Of a stretch of DNA of 64,000 nt, positions 1 through 10,080 are shown piece after piece. Source of the DNA: Methylobacterium sp. GTDB taxonomy: Bacteria > Pseudomonadota > Alphaproteobacteria > Rhizobiales > Beijerinckiaceae. The first letter of the stretch is position 1. Each line of letters begins with the position of its first letter. The translations under genes were made by a program, and so were the position numbers. Below the pieces are notes generated by a model that saw only the letters and a program-made list of their open reading frames with translations, searched no databases and was not told where the DNA came from. The DNA lies in the NCBI GenBank assembly GCA_020252645.1, contig JADCCN010000010.1:100250-164249 (forward strand), read 5' to 3'.

Positions 1-173
1 CCGGAGCGCGTGGTGGAGAAGGCCGTGGAGCGCATGCTCCCGCGCGGGCCGCTCGGCCGCAAGCAGCTCGGCAATCTGCGCGTCTACAAGGGCGCGTCCC
101 ACCCGCATGATGCGCAAGGCCCCGAGATGCTCGACGTGGCCAGGCTCAACCCGAAGAACACGAGGCACGGCTG
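1..173 (+). CDS. rplM: 50S ribosomal protein L13, C-terminal fragment (truncated by window edge)
   Basis: Frame 1 reads [57 protein letters not shown], the L13 C-terminus; rpsI follows directly as in the canonical rplM-rpsI operon. Confidence 0.9.
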
Positions 174-653
174 ATGGCTGAGACCCTTTCCTCTCTGGCC
201 GATCTCGGCGGCGCCACCAGGGGCGTGCAGGCGGAAGCGCCGGTTCATGTCCAGAAGCTTGACAAGCTCGGCCGCGCCTATGCCACCGGCAAGCGCAAGG
301 ATGCGGTCGCCCGCGTCTGGATCAAGCCGGGTTCGGGCAAGGTTGTGGTGAATGGCCGCGCGATCGAAGTCTATTTCGCGCGTCCCGTTCTGCGCATGCT
401 GCTCAACCAGCCGCTCGTCGCGGCCGGCCGCGCGGACCAGTATGACGTTACCGTCACGGTTGATGGCGGCGGCCTTTCGGGCCAGGCGGGCGCGGTGCGC
501 CACGGCCTCTCCAAGGCTCTGACCTATTACGAGCCGGAACTGCGCGGCGTTCTCAAGAAGGGCGGCTTCCTCACGCGCGACAGCCGCGTGGTCGAGCGCA
601 AGAAGTACGGCAAGGCCAAGGCCCGCCGCAGCTTCCAGTTCTCGAAGCGCTGA
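174..653 (+). CDS. rpsI: 30S ribosomal protein S9
   Basis: [28 protein letters not shown]...[23 protein letters not shown], diagnostic S9 C-terminus. Confidence 0.97.
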   Translation: MAETLSSLADLGGATRGVQAEAPVHVQKLDKLGRAYATGKRKDAVARVWIKPGSGKVVVNGRAIEVYFARPVLRMLLNQPLVAAGRADQYDVTVTVDGGGLSGQAGAVRHGLSKALTYYEPELRGVLKKGGFLTRDSRVVERKKYGKAKARRSFQFSKR

Positions 654-662
654 TCCGAAACC

Positions 663-763
663 TCATTGCGAGGAGGGCGCAAGGCATCCGACGCGGCAAT
701 CCAGTTTCTGGTCGCCGCGTCTTGAGTAAGGATCGCCACGTCGCTTTGCTCCTCGCGATGACG
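663..763. repeat. Palindromic intergenic repeat with TCATTGCGAGGAG.../...CTCCTCGCGATGACG ends
   Basis: Inverted terminal arms TCATTGCGAGGAG and CTCCTCGCGATGA; related arms recur at 16327-16622. Confidence 0.7.
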
Positions 764-780
764 AAATGGCAAAGGATTCG

Positions 781-808
781 AAAAGCCCCGGTTCGCCGGG
801 GCTTTTTT
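781..808 (+). terminator. Rho-independent terminator downstream of rpsI
   Basis: AAAAGCCCCGG-TTCG-CCGGGGCTTTTTT: perfect stem, UUCG tetraloop and T-tract. Confidence 0.9.
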
Positions 809-853
809 CGTTTCGGCCTTGAGAGCGCCGGAATGGCCTGCAACAAGGGGCGA

Positions 854-1198
854 ATGGCCCCAAACATCGCTTTGTTCCTGCTGATTCTCGCGGGTGTTGC
901 CGCGCCCGCGCTGGCGCAGACGAATTTTCCCGGTCGCATGCCCGGAGACGTGCCCTATGCGCATGAATATGGCGCGAACCGGCCCTTCCAGCCGCCCGTG
1001 ATGCCGCCGCCTCCGCCGCCGGTGATCACGCCGACGCGCCCGCCGGAACTCTCACCGGGCTACCAGCCGGTTCGACCCGCGCCGAAATCCGATCTCCGCT
1101 TGCCGGAACGCCACGCCGTGCCGCCGGAGCAGACCCCTCCGCGCAGCGGAGGGAGCCGGCTGATCGATGTGCCCGGACCGAGGATATTGGAGCGATAG
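854..1198 (+). CDS. Secreted proline-rich hypothetical protein
   Basis: MAPNIALFLLILAGVAAPALAQ signal peptide then Pro-rich region (PPVMPPPPPPVITPTRPPELSPG); start inside ORF 722..1198, after the terminator. Confidence 0.55.
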   Translation: MAPNIALFLLILAGVAAPALAQTNFPGRMPGDVPYAHEYGANRPFQPPVMPPPPPPVITPTRPPELSPGYQPVRPAPKSDLRLPERHAVPPEQTPPRSGGSRLIDVPGPRILER

Positions 1199-1263
1199 GC
1201 GCATTTTCACGCGAAGCGGGCAGGGGTTCGCGTGAAGAAAATGCAAGCGGAACAGACTTGTCG

Positions 1264-2055
1264 TCAATCCACTTCCGCCAAACGCGGATGCGGGGTGAGC
1301 ACGATGGTGAAATGGCCCTCCACATTCGAGCCCATGGGGAATACGTTGCCCGCGAAACTTGCGAGCAGGTCCTGCTCGTAGAGGTGAAGCGCGTCCTCGC
1401 GCACCAGCACATATTTCGCCGCCGCGACGATATCCTCGCGATCGAGGATGGCGAGGCACACCCATTCGGGATGCGCGCGCAGCCATTTGTGCACGGTCTC
1501 GACGAGGCCGGGATAGCTCGGGTGCAGCATGTCATCGAGCACGATCAGCCCATGGCGGTGCATGAGCGGCAAGGCGAGCGAGAGATCCTTCACGAGGTTC
1601 GGCTCGTCATGCTGGCCGTCGATGTGGAAGAAGCGGATCGGCAGGCTGCCATCGGCCTTCATTTTTGCAGGCGCGATCACATCCGCCGGTTCCATATCGG
1701 CCGTGGAGCCCTTGATGGCGGTGTAGCGTCCGGGCTCGATGCCGTGATGCGTCACGTTCTCGTGCAGGTGATCGAGCACCTTTTCCGAAGGCCAGGTGAA
1801 GATATCAATGCCGATCGCGTGCTCGCCCGCAACAAGGCCATGCGCCAGCGCGATGAAGAAACGTCCCTCGAAGGTGCCGATTTCGGCAATGTGCCCCCGG
1901 ATCCCGAGTTCCGTCTGCCGGCGGATCATGTGGCCGCAGATCGAGGCCGCAAACACGGACGACATGCCGCGCACGCTTGAGTAGCCCTTCTCCAGATAGG
2001 CATCGAGCGCCGGATTGCCGGTGGGGAGACGCATGGATCTGTCCTTTGTTACCAA
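1264..2055 (-). CDS. Class I SAM-dependent methyltransferase family protein
   Basis: GHIAEIGTFEGRFFIALAHGLVAGEHAIGIDIF...RFFHIDGQHDEPNLVKDLSLALPLMHRHGLIVLDDM, Methyltransf_24-like motifs. Confidence 0.7.
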   Translation of the reverse strand: MVTKDRSMRLPTGNPALDAYLEKGYSSVRGMSSVFAASICGHMIRRQTELGIRGHIAEIGTFEGRFFIALAHGLVAGEHAIGIDIFTWPSEKVLDHLHENVTHHGIEPGRYTAIKGSTADMEPADVIAPAKMKADGSLPIRFFHIDGQHDEPNLVKDLSLALPLMHRHGLIVLDDMLHPSYPGLVETVHKWLRAHPEWVCLAILDREDIVAAAKYVLVREDALHLYEQDLLASFAGNVFPMGSNVEGHFTIVLTPHPRLAEVD

Positions 2056-2212
2056 ACGAGGCCTTGCCTAGCGGGGGAACCGGGGCCCTGCCAAGCGCCG
2101 AAATGCGTGTTCGAACCTGAACAGGCGATGCATATCCCTTGCCATCCGGCGGCTCGCCTCTTTATCTCGCGAGGAAAGGGCCGCTCGCGCCCTGCCATCG
2201 GGTGATCCTGCC

Positions 2213-2512
2213 ATGCTGCGTTTCCTGCCTCTGGGGTTGATCGTGCTGCTCGTGCTGCTGCCGAGCCTGCTCATCCTGTTCGCGACGCATCGCCCCTTGA
2301 AGGCGCGCATCCCGATGGCCACCATGGCGTTCATCTCGCCGGTCCTGATTTTCGGGCTCGTGAACATGCTGCCCTACCTCACGAATGATGTGCGCAACGC
2401 CCCGCAATGGGCGCATCTTGTCGGGCTGGCGCTCTGGGGTGCGGGGTTCTTCCTTCCCTGGGTGATCTTCGCGCTGTTCCTGCATGTCGGGCGGAAGGCC
2501 AGCGCCTCGTGA
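2213..2512 (+). CDS. Small membrane protein
   Basis: 99 aa with three hydrophobic segments; GTGA overlap with the downstream gene. Confidence 0.55.
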   Translation: MLRFLPLGLIVLLVLLPSLLILFATHRPLKARIPMATMAFISPVLIFGLVNMLPYLTNDVRNAPQWAHLVGLALWGAGFFLPWVIFALFLHVGRKASAS

Positions 2513-3450
2513 CGAAACCGCCGGTCGACCATGCCTTCACCGGCGGGCCGCGCGGCGGGGCCCATGATCCGACCTTCGCGGGCGCGCATTCCTTCATGCG
2601 CCGGCCCTATACCAAGAACCTTTCGGGCGCGGATGTGGTGATCTGGGGCGTGCCCTTCGATCTCGCGGTCACGAACCGTCCCGGCACGCGCTTCGGGCCG
2701 GCGGCGATCCGTCGCGCCAGCGCGATTTTCGATGGCGATCCGCAATATCCCTCCGGCATCGACCCCTTCGAGCACCTCGCCGTGATTGATTATGGCGACT
2801 GCGCGCTGCTGCGCGGCGATTTCGCCGGCCAGCCCGGCGTGATCGAGGCGGAAGCAACCCGCATCCTCGCAAGCGGCGCGCATCTCATGACCATGGGCGG
2901 GGATCATTTCATCACCCTGCCGCTGCTTCGCGCCCATGCGAAGAAGCACGGCCCGATGGGCCTGCTGCAATTCGATGCCCATCAGGACATGTGGGAGAGC
3001 GGGCCGGATGGCATCTCGCATGGCAGTTTCACGCGGCAGGCGATCCGCGAGGGGCTGATCGACCCCGCGCGCTCGATCCAGATCGGCATCCGCACGATCT
3101 CGCCGGAGGATGGCGGCATCGCGATCATCCACGCCTATGAGGCAGCCGAAATGGGCGTGATACGCCTGGCCGAGACGATCCGCGCGCGGTTGGGGCAGGG
3201 GCCCGGTTATCTCACCTTCGATATCGACTGCCTCGATCCCGCTTTTGCGCCGGGCACGGGCACGCCGGTTTCCGGCGGAATGAGCGCCGCCGAGGCCTTG
3301 CGTCTCGTCTGGGCCTTGCGGGATTTGCCGTTTTGCGGCATGGACGTGGTCGAAGTGTCTCCGCCCTATGACCATGCCGAGATCACCGCGATCGCAGGAG
3401 CGACGATCATGCAGCATCATCTTCAGGCCCTGGCCCTCCGACGAGCCTGA
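2509..3450 (+). CDS. speB: Agmatinase/arginase (ureohydrolase) family protein
   Basis: GGDHFITLPLL, QFDAHQDMW, SHGSFTRQA, TFDIDCLDPAFAPGTGTPVSGG metal-binding motifs; GTG start overlapping previous stop. Confidence 0.85.
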   Translation: MTKPPVDHAFTGGPRGGAHDPTFAGAHSFMRRPYTKNLSGADVVIWGVPFDLAVTNRPGTRFGPAAIRRASAIFDGDPQYPSGIDPFEHLAVIDYGDCALLRGDFAGQPGVIEAEATRILASGAHLMTMGGDHFITLPLLRAHAKKHGPMGLLQFDAHQDMWESGPDGISHGSFTRQAIREGLIDPARSIQIGIRTISPEDGGIAIIHAYEAAEMGVIRLAETIRARLGQGPGYLTFDIDCLDPAFAPGTGTPVSGGMSAAEALRLVWALRDLPFCGMDVVEVSPPYDHAEITAIAGATIMQHHLQALALRRA

Positions 3451-3539
3451 TCCTGATCCCCGTGCCGGCTTCCGGCCGGCGCAATGCTGCCTGTTTCCTT
3501 TTCGCCTTCATCCGACCTTCGCGCCGAAAGCTCCGAACC

Positions 3540-4526
3540 ATGACCCTTGCCAATGCCCATGCCGCGCTTGCGGGTGCCGATCGGCCCGCGCTCAAGGGGG
3601 CTCTCCCCACCGTTTTCATTGATGGCGAGGCCGGCACCACCGGCCTGCAGATCCGCGAGCGGCTTGAGGGTGAGAAGGCCATCCGGCTGATTTCCATCGC
3701 GCCGGAAAAGCGCAAGGATGTGGAAGCCAAGCGCGCAGTGATGGACGAGGCCGATGTGGCCATCCTCTGCCTGCCGGATGAGGCCGCGAAAGAGGCGGTG
3801 GCCATGGGCGAAAGCCTTGGCAAGGCCGCGCCGCGCTTCATCGATGCCTCGACCGCGCATCGCGTCGCGCCGGGCTGGGTCTACGGGTTTCCAGAACTTG
3901 CGGCCGCGCAAGCTCGCGCGATTGCCGAGGCGCGGAATGTCGCCAATCCCGGTTGCTACCCCACCGGCGGCATCGCCCTGCTGCGCCCGCTGGTGGATGC
4001 CGGGCTGATGCCGGCGGATCATGCCATCTCGATCAACGCGGTTTCCGGCTATTCCGGCGGCGGCAAGAGCATGATCGAGGCCTATGAAGCGGGCACCGCG
4101 CCGGATTTCGAACTCTATGGCCTTGGCTTCAACCACAAGCACCTGCCGGAACTCACGCGCTATTCCGGCCTGTGGCATCAGCCGATCTTCGTTCCGAGCG
4201 TCGGCAATTTCCGCCAGGGCATGCTCGTTTCCGTGCCGCTGCATTTCGCGCAACTTTCGGGCGTGAGGCATGTTGCGAGCCTGCGCGATTGCCTCGCCGC
4301 CCATTATGCGGGCGCGACCGAGGTGCGGGTGGCCAGCGCGGAGGAAACCGCCGGGCTGAAAGGTCGGCTTGAACCGGAAGCGTTGAACAACACCAACAAG
4401 ATGGAACTCTTCGTGTTCGGCGACGACGCAAAAGGGCAGGCGGTGCTGGTCGCGCGGCTCGACAATCTCGGCAAGGGCGCTTCCGGCGCGGCGGTGCAGA
4501 ACCTGAAGCTGATGCTGGGCTTGTGA
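3540..4526 (+). CDS. argC: N-acetyl-gamma-glutamyl-phosphate reductase
   Basis: VFIDGEAGTTGLQIRERL...DASTAHRV...VANPGCYPTGGIALLRPL...GYSGGGKSM; type-2 ArgC. Confidence 0.92.
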   Translation: MTLANAHAALAGADRPALKGALPTVFIDGEAGTTGLQIRERLEGEKAIRLISIAPEKRKDVEAKRAVMDEADVAILCLPDEAAKEAVAMGESLGKAAPRFIDASTAHRVAPGWVYGFPELAAAQARAIAEARNVANPGCYPTGGIALLRPLVDAGLMPADHAISINAVSGYSGGGKSMIEAYEAGTAPDFELYGLGFNHKHLPELTRYSGLWHQPIFVPSVGNFRQGMLVSVPLHFAQLSGVRHVASLRDCLAAHYAGATEVRVASAEETAGLKGRLEPEALNNTNKMELFVFGDDAKGQAVLVARLDNLGKGASGAAVQNLKLMLGL

Positions 4527-4587
4527 GCGCGATGAATGACCGGTCAGGTCAATAGACGGGGCCAGGAGCGTTCGAGCTGCTGCTCGC

Positions 4588-5439
4588 TCACTCCGCGCTC
4601 CAGGGAACCACGAGCTGCTTCTGCTCGCCGAGCCCCTCGATGCCGAGGCGCATGATGTCCCCGGATTTCAGGAAGACCGGCGGGTTCTTGCCCAGGCCCA
4701 CGCCCGGCGGGGTGCCGGTGGTGATCACGTCCCCCGGCTCGAGCCGCATGAAGGTCGAGATATAGTGCACAAGGAACTTCACGCCGAAGATCATCGTGGC
4801 GGTGGAGCCGGTCTGCATGCGGCGGCCATTCACCTCCAGCCACATCCCGAGCTTCTGGATGTTGCGCACTTCGTCCGGGGTCACCAGCCACGGGCCGAGC
4901 GGGCCGAAGGTGGGGCAGCCCTTGCCCTTCATCCACTGGCCTGTGCCTTCGATCTGGTAGGCGCGCTCGGAAACATCGTTGCAGATGCAGAAGCCGGCGA
5001 TGACATCCATCGCCTCGGATTCCGGCACATAGGACGCGCTCTCGCCGATGACGATGGCAAGCTCGACCTCCCAATCGGTCTTCACCGAAGCCTTCGGCAG
5101 CATCACGTCGTCATTGGGCCCCACGATGCAGGAGGGCGCCTTGTTAAAGAGAATCGGCTCCTTGGGAATCGCGGCACCGGTCTCGGCGGCGTGGTCGGCA
5201 TAGTTCAGGCCGACAGCGATGAAGTTGCCAACCCGCCCGACGCAGGGCCCGAGGCGCGGACGTCCCCGAACCAGCGGAAGCTTCTCGTGCTTCAGCCGAC
5301 TTAGCTTCGCCAGCCCCTTGCGCGACAGCGCCGCACCCGACAGATCGGGCACATGCTCGGAAATGTCGCGGATCTTCCCCGCGGGATCGACGAGACCCGG
5401 TTTTTCACGGCCTGCCCGGCCAAAGCGAACGAGCTTCAT
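4588..5439 (-). CDS. Fumarylacetoacetate hydrolase family protein
   Basis: VGLNYADHAAETGAAIPKEPILFNKAPSCIVGPNDDVMLP...DWEVELAIVIG...GDVITTGTPPGVGLG. Confidence 0.9.
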   Translation of the reverse strand: MKLVRFGRAGREKPGLVDPAGKIRDISEHVPDLSGAALSRKGLAKLSRLKHEKLPLVRGRPRLGPCVGRVGNFIAVGLNYADHAAETGAAIPKEPILFNKAPSCIVGPNDDVMLPKASVKTDWEVELAIVIGESASYVPESEAMDVIAGFCICNDVSERAYQIEGTGQWMKGKGCPTFGPLGPWLVTPDEVRNIQKLGMWLEVNGRRMQTGSTATMIFGVKFLVHYISTFMRLEPGDVITTGTPPGVGLGKNPPVFLKSGDIMRLGIEGLGEQKQLVVPWSAE

Positions 5440-5869
5440 CCTGCCCCCCAGGCTTCAAAAGCGGCCGGCATAGGAGCACTTCCCCCCGCGCGATTCAAGG
5501 AGACTCTCCGTCGTTTCCGCACCGGAATGCACGCTGGGACGTCCAGAATGTGATGAACATGCAACACTGCCCTGAAAACATGCTCCCCGCTCAGCCTTCG
5601 GCCTGTTTGCCGCGTGAGGCCGGAAGGCAAAAGACGCCGAAAGTTTAGTCATGAGCAAAAGAATTCATCCAACCTGGTTGTCAGACTAGTCCAAAAAGGG
5701 CGCTTTTTGCCGAAATCGACCTGAAAACGCGCAAGGGCGACATCGAATGCGGCAAAAAAGGGGCGGTTGCTTCCGCATCCGCGCTTTGCAAGATGGTGAA
5801 GCAATCGAGAAGCGGCCGAGCGAATCAGCGTCTTGCAAGCCGCCCAGAACAGGGATGAGGAAATTCGTC

Positions 5870-7147
5870 ATGAAGGGTATGTTCCGGCTTGCATTGGCGG
5901 CGTCGGCTTCCATCATTTCGATGCAGGCGATGGCGGGTGGTTTTATCAACACGTCGCAGAGCACCGTGTTCAACGGCATGGCCTTCGCGGGGGCTGCGGC
6001 TCCGGGCTCGACTTCCGCCGCGACGATGTTCATGAACCCGGCGACGATGACGGGCTTCCGGCGTTTCACTTGGGATTCGAACTACACGTTCGGCATCCCG
6101 ACCACCAATATCACCGCGACCTCGAACAACCCGGGCTACAACGCCCTGTTCTCGGGCCGCTCGGGCGACGTGGGCCTCGATTACTTCGTTCCCGCCTCCT
6201 ACTTCGTCATCCCCTACAGCGAACAGCTTTATTTCGGCGTTTCGCTGAACACGACCTACGGCAATTCGACCAAGGCCGCGAACGTCTGGCAGGCCAGCCT
6301 CTTCGCCCAGACCTCGAAGCTGCGCATCATCACCGCGACCCCCTCGGTGGCCTACAAGTTCAACGAGATGTGGTCGTTCGGTGTCGGCCTGCAGATCCAG
6401 TATGCGACGGCGCGCCAGGTCGCGCGCTGGCCGGGTGCGCCGATCACCCCGGTGGGCGGCGGCGTGGGCATCACCAGCGCGGATGGCTGGGGCGTGGGCT
6501 TCACCGCCGGCCTCACCTTCACGCCCTGGAAGGGCACGCAGATCGGCCTCGGCTGGCGCTCCTTCATCGATCAGAGCATCGAAGGCACCACCGTGTTCGG
6601 GCCTTTCACCAGCACCAATTCCAAGGGCACACTGCACCTTCCCAACCGCGTGAATCTCTCGCTGCGCCAAACCGTGAACGAGAAACTCGACATCCTCGCC
6701 TCGGTGGAGTGGCAGAACTGGGGGCGCATCGGCAACTCAGCGCTGACCAACCCGGCGAACGCGGCGCTCGCGGTGCTGCCATTCAATTACAAGGATGGTT
6801 GGTTCTTCTCGCTCGGCGGCGAATACAAGGTGTCGGATGCGCTGACCTGGCGCGCGGGCATCGGCTACGAAATCTCGCCCGTCACGGATGCGGTCCGTCG
6901 CTACTCGCTGCCGGATAATGACCGCCTCTGGCTCTCGACCGGCTTCACCTATAGCTGGTCGGAGCGGTTCAGCCTGAACGCCTCCTATTCCTACCTGCAC
7001 ATCAAGAAGGCCCCGATCAGCCAGTCCCTCGGCGCGCTCACCGTCACGGGTGAATCCAAGGCCGATGCACACCTGCTTTCGATCGGCCTGACCTCGCGCT
7101 GGGGCGAGGGCCTGAAGCGCGAAGAGCCGCTGGTGCGGAAGTTCTGA
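5870..7147 (+). CDS. Outer membrane protein transport protein (OmpP1/FadL family)
   Basis: MKGMFRLALAASASIISMQAMAGGFINTSQSTVFNGMAFAGAAAPGSTSAATMFMNPATMTGF; beta-rich C-terminus; alternative start at 5855. Confidence 0.8.
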   Translation: MKGMFRLALAASASIISMQAMAGGFINTSQSTVFNGMAFAGAAAPGSTSAATMFMNPATMTGFRRFTWDSNYTFGIPTTNITATSNNPGYNALFSGRSGDVGLDYFVPASYFVIPYSEQLYFGVSLNTTYGNSTKAANVWQASLFAQTSKLRIITATPSVAYKFNEMWSFGVGLQIQYATARQVARWPGAPITPVGGGVGITSADGWGVGFTAGLTFTPWKGTQIGLGWRSFIDQSIEGTTVFGPFTSTNSKGTLHLPNRVNLSLRQTVNEKLDILASVEWQNWGRIGNSALTNPANAALAVLPFNYKDGWFFSLGGEYKVSDALTWRAGIGYEISPVTDAVRRYSLPDNDRLWLSTGFTYSWSERFSLNASYSYLHIKKAPISQSLGALTVTGESKADAHLLSIGLTSRWGEGLKREEPLVRKF

Positions 7148-7174
7148 GGCCCAACACCTGCGGGAGAAGCGGAG

Positions 7175-7200
7175 AGGGCCGGCAGACCGGCCCTTGTCCT
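7175..7200 (+). terminator. Probable terminator after FadL-like gene
   Basis: AGGGCCGG-CAGA-CCGGCCCT perfect stem; weak T-tract (TGTCCTTT). Confidence 0.5.
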
Positions 7201-7268
7201 TTGCTCGCCAGCCCTTTTTTCTGGCGGATGGCTTGATGCCGATCGGCCTCTGCCCGCAAGGCGGGGCC

Positions 7269-9473
7269 TCAGGCCCTCACGCGCACATATTCGCCGGGCG
7301 CATCGCAGAGCGGCTTGCGCTTGCCGCCGCCGGGCACGCGCGCCGGCACCTTCTCGTCGCCCCTGGTCAGCCAGGCATGCCAATGCGGCCACCAGGTGCC
7401 GGCGGTCTCCTCTGCCTTCTGCGCCCAGTTCTCGAACTCGCCCTCCACCGGGCCGCCGGTCCAGTACTGGTATTTCGGCTTCGAGACCGGGTTGACGACG
7501 CCGGCGATGTGACCGGAACCGGCCATCACATAGGTCACCGGCCCGCCGAAAAGCTTCGAGCCCACGAAAACCGATTTCGCAGGGGCGATATGATCTTCCT
7601 TGGCCGCAAGGTTGTAGATCGGGATCGTCACCCGGCCGAGGTCGAGCCGCCTGCCGCCCAACCGCATCTCCCCCTTGGCGAGCGTGTTGTGGAGGTAGCA
7701 GTTGCGCAGGTAGAAGCTGTGGTTCGCTTCCGCCATGTTCGTGGAATCCGAATTCCAGTAGAGCAGATCGAAGGGCGGCGGATTCTTGCCCTTGAGGTAG
7801 TTGTTGACCATGTAGGACCAGATGAGGTCGTTTGGCCGCAACATGTTGAAGGCCGAAGCCATTTTCGCGCCCGGCAAATAGCCGAACCGCGCCATGAGCT
7901 GCTCGACCGCGCCGATCTGCTCCTCATCCACGAAAGTCAGCAGCTCGCCGGCATGGGTGAAATCCACCTGCGTGGTGAAGAAGGTGGCGGTCTTCACGCG
8001 GTCGGGCCGGTCGGATTGTGCGATCCAGGCGAGCGTGGCCGCAAGCAGCGTGCCACCGACGCAATAGCCGATGGCATGGGCGCTCTTCTCGCCGGTGATC
8101 GCCTCGATTTCCTCGAGCGCCGCCAGCGGCCCCTTCTGCATGTAGGTGGTCCAGTCGTAAAGGCGATGCTTTTCGTTGGGGTTGACCCAGGAAAGCACGA
8201 AGACCGTGACGCCGTTTTCCACCGCCCAGCGGATGAAACTCTTCTCGGGGTTGAGATCAAGGATGTAGAACTTGTTGATCCAGGGCGGCACGATGAGAAG
8301 AGGGGTCCTGTAAACGGTCTGCGTGGTCGGCGTGTACTGGATCAGCTCGATGAGGTCATTGCGAAAAACCACCTTGCCCGGCGTGGTTGCAAGGTTCTTG
8401 CCCACCTCGAAGGCGCTGCCATCGGTCTGGCGGAGCTTCAGCTCGCCCTTGCCGGCATCGACATCCTCCGCGAGCATCCGCATGCCGCGCGCGATGTTCT
8501 CGCCCTGCTGCTCCAGTGTTGTTCGCAGCAATTCCGGGTTGGTCATGACGAAATTCGACGGCGAGAGCGCGCTGGCGATCTGCCGCATGTAGAACTGCGC
8601 CTTCTTCTTCGTGTGCGGATCGAGATCCTCCGCCTTTTCCACGAGGTTGTTGGCGAATTGCGCACCGATGAAATAGGCCTGCTTCAGGAAGTTGAAGTAG
8701 GGGTTTTCGTTCCATTCGGGATCGGCGAAGCGGTTGTCGCGCGCGGGCATCTCGACCGCCGGGGGCGCATCCGTGCCATGCACCTTGCGGACCATCGTCG
8801 ACCAGAGGTTGATCATGTCGAGCGAAAGATTTTTCTGAGCTTCAACGATGCGCGCCGGATCCTTCAGCCAGTATTCGGCCACCGCGCCCAGGGTCTTCGC
8901 TGCATCCGCGCTTTCGTCGGGCACGAGCGAGGCCCTCTCGCCCTTTTCCAGCGCGCGAAGATAGGCCGCGCCGAGCTTGGAACTCTCCGCCAGGATATCG
9001 GTGGAAACGCCCGCGATCTTCTCGAGGTCGAAGGGCGGCTGCGGGATGGCCATGTCTCCCGCCATGGCGATCGCAGGGGCCTCGGGGGCCGGGGCGGGGG
9101 GAGGTGCAACCGGTTTCGCGGTTGCTGCCGGTGTGGCCTGTGGGGAAGCGGGTGCCACTTCCTTGGCCGGCGCTCTCGCGGCGGAAGCTTTGGAAGCCGC
9201 GGCTTTCGGGGCAGCCGATACTTGCGCAGGAGCCCTGTCTTCGGAGAGCTTGCCGTTGCTGGGCCCGGTCTTTGCACGAGGGGCCTTTGCGGATTTCGCC
9301 CGCGCGGGTGCTTTCGGGGTCTTCGAGGGCGCGATCTTCTGGGCGGGCTGGGATTCACCGGCCTCGCTCGCGGCGGCCATGGACGGTTTTTTCGCGCTCG
9401 CAGCGCGTTTCGCCTGCGTCTTGCTCGTGGCCATGGCGTTTGGCCTCCCCGTTATCAGCCTTCTTCTTGTCAT
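7269..9473 (-). CDS. phaC: Class I poly(3-hydroxyalkanoate) polymerase with long Ala/Lys/Pro N-terminal extension
   Basis: GYCVGG lipase-like box, NSDSTNMAEANHSFYLRN, GGPVTYVMAGSGHIAGVVNP; the exact start is uncertain within the low-complexity N-terminus. Confidence 0.95.
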   Translation of the reverse strand: MTRRRLITGRPNAMATSKTQAKRAASAKKPSMAAASEAGESQPAQKIAPSKTPKAPARAKSAKAPRAKTGPSNGKLSEDRAPAQVSAAPKAAASKASAARAPAKEVAPASPQATPAATAKPVAPPPAPAPEAPAIAMAGDMAIPQPPFDLEKIAGVSTDILAESSKLGAAYLRALEKGERASLVPDESADAAKTLGAVAEYWLKDPARIVEAQKNLSLDMINLWSTMVRKVHGTDAPPAVEMPARDNRFADPEWNENPYFNFLKQAYFIGAQFANNLVEKAEDLDPHTKKKAQFYMRQIASALSPSNFVMTNPELLRTTLEQQGENIARGMRMLAEDVDAGKGELKLRQTDGSAFEVGKNLATTPGKVVFRNDLIELIQYTPTTQTVYRTPLLIVPPWINKFYILDLNPEKSFIRWAVENGVTVFVLSWVNPNEKHRLYDWTTYMQKGPLAALEEIEAITGEKSAHAIGYCVGGTLLAATLAWIAQSDRPDRVKTATFFTTQVDFTHAGELLTFVDEEQIGAVEQLMARFGYLPGAKMASAFNMLRPNDLIWSYMVNNYLKGKNPPPFDLLYWNSDSTNMAEANHSFYLRNCYLHNTLAKGEMRLGGRRLDLGRVTIPIYNLAAKEDHIAPAKSVFVGSKLFGGPVTYVMAGSGHIAGVVNPVSKPKYQYWTGGPVEGEFENWAQKAEETAGTWWPHWHAWLTRGDEKVPARVPGGGKRKPLCDAPGEYVRVRA

Positions 9474-9593
9474 GCGCCTTGCGAAGACCTGGGTTTCCGC
9501 GAAACGCGCTCTTCTGTTCTGCCCATTTCCGCCGCATTAGGGAAGCAGAAACAAAGGCGCGCGACATTGGTTGCATACGGGACCGGGTGAAAC

Positions 9594-9989
9594 ATGACAT
9601 TTGCGAAAGCTCACCGCTTCGGCGGACGGCTCATGGCCGTGCTGGCCCTCGTCGCGGCCGCGCAGGGCCTGTCCGCCTGCATGGAAACGGCGCATTTCGG
9701 CCGCATGCCCCAGCTCGGCGGCGTGCGCACGGAAGTGGGCGAGCCGAAGGAATTCGTGCGCGAAACCCGCGCCGGCGCCCCGCAGGACTTCATCCCCGTC
9801 GGCGTGACCCCGCCCGAGCGGCGCATCGCCCCGCGTGACGAGGCCGGGGCAGCCGCCCTCGAGAAGGAACTGATCGCAGCCCGCCAGCGCAGCCAGGGCT
9901 TCGCGAACCGCCCGCTTCCGCGTTCGAGCTACGATGGCGCGGTTCCGACGCGACCCGCCGCTCCAAGGAAGGAATTGCTGCCGGATTGA
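9594..9989 (+). CDS. Putative lipoprotein
   Basis: Signal peptide with lipobox-like LSAC (MAVLALVAAAQGLSAC). Confidence 0.55.
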   Translation: MTFAKAHRFGGRLMAVLALVAAAQGLSACMETAHFGRMPQLGGVRTEVGEPKEFVRETRAGAPQDFIPVGVTPPERRIAPRDEAGAAALEKELIAARQRSQGFANRPLPRSSYDGAVPTRPAAPRKELLPD

Positions 9990-10080
9990 GGGCTGACCCT
10001 AGACAGGACCCCAGCTTTCCGTCATCGCGAAGACAAGCCAGCCCGAAATCTGTGGCCATCCCGGCCCGAGGGAGTTCTTC

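Noticed and set aside
7194-9590. 798-aa plus-strand ORF opposite phaC
   Set aside because: Antisense artefact; low-complexity Gly/Arg/Cys tail mirrors the phaC low-complexity N-terminus.
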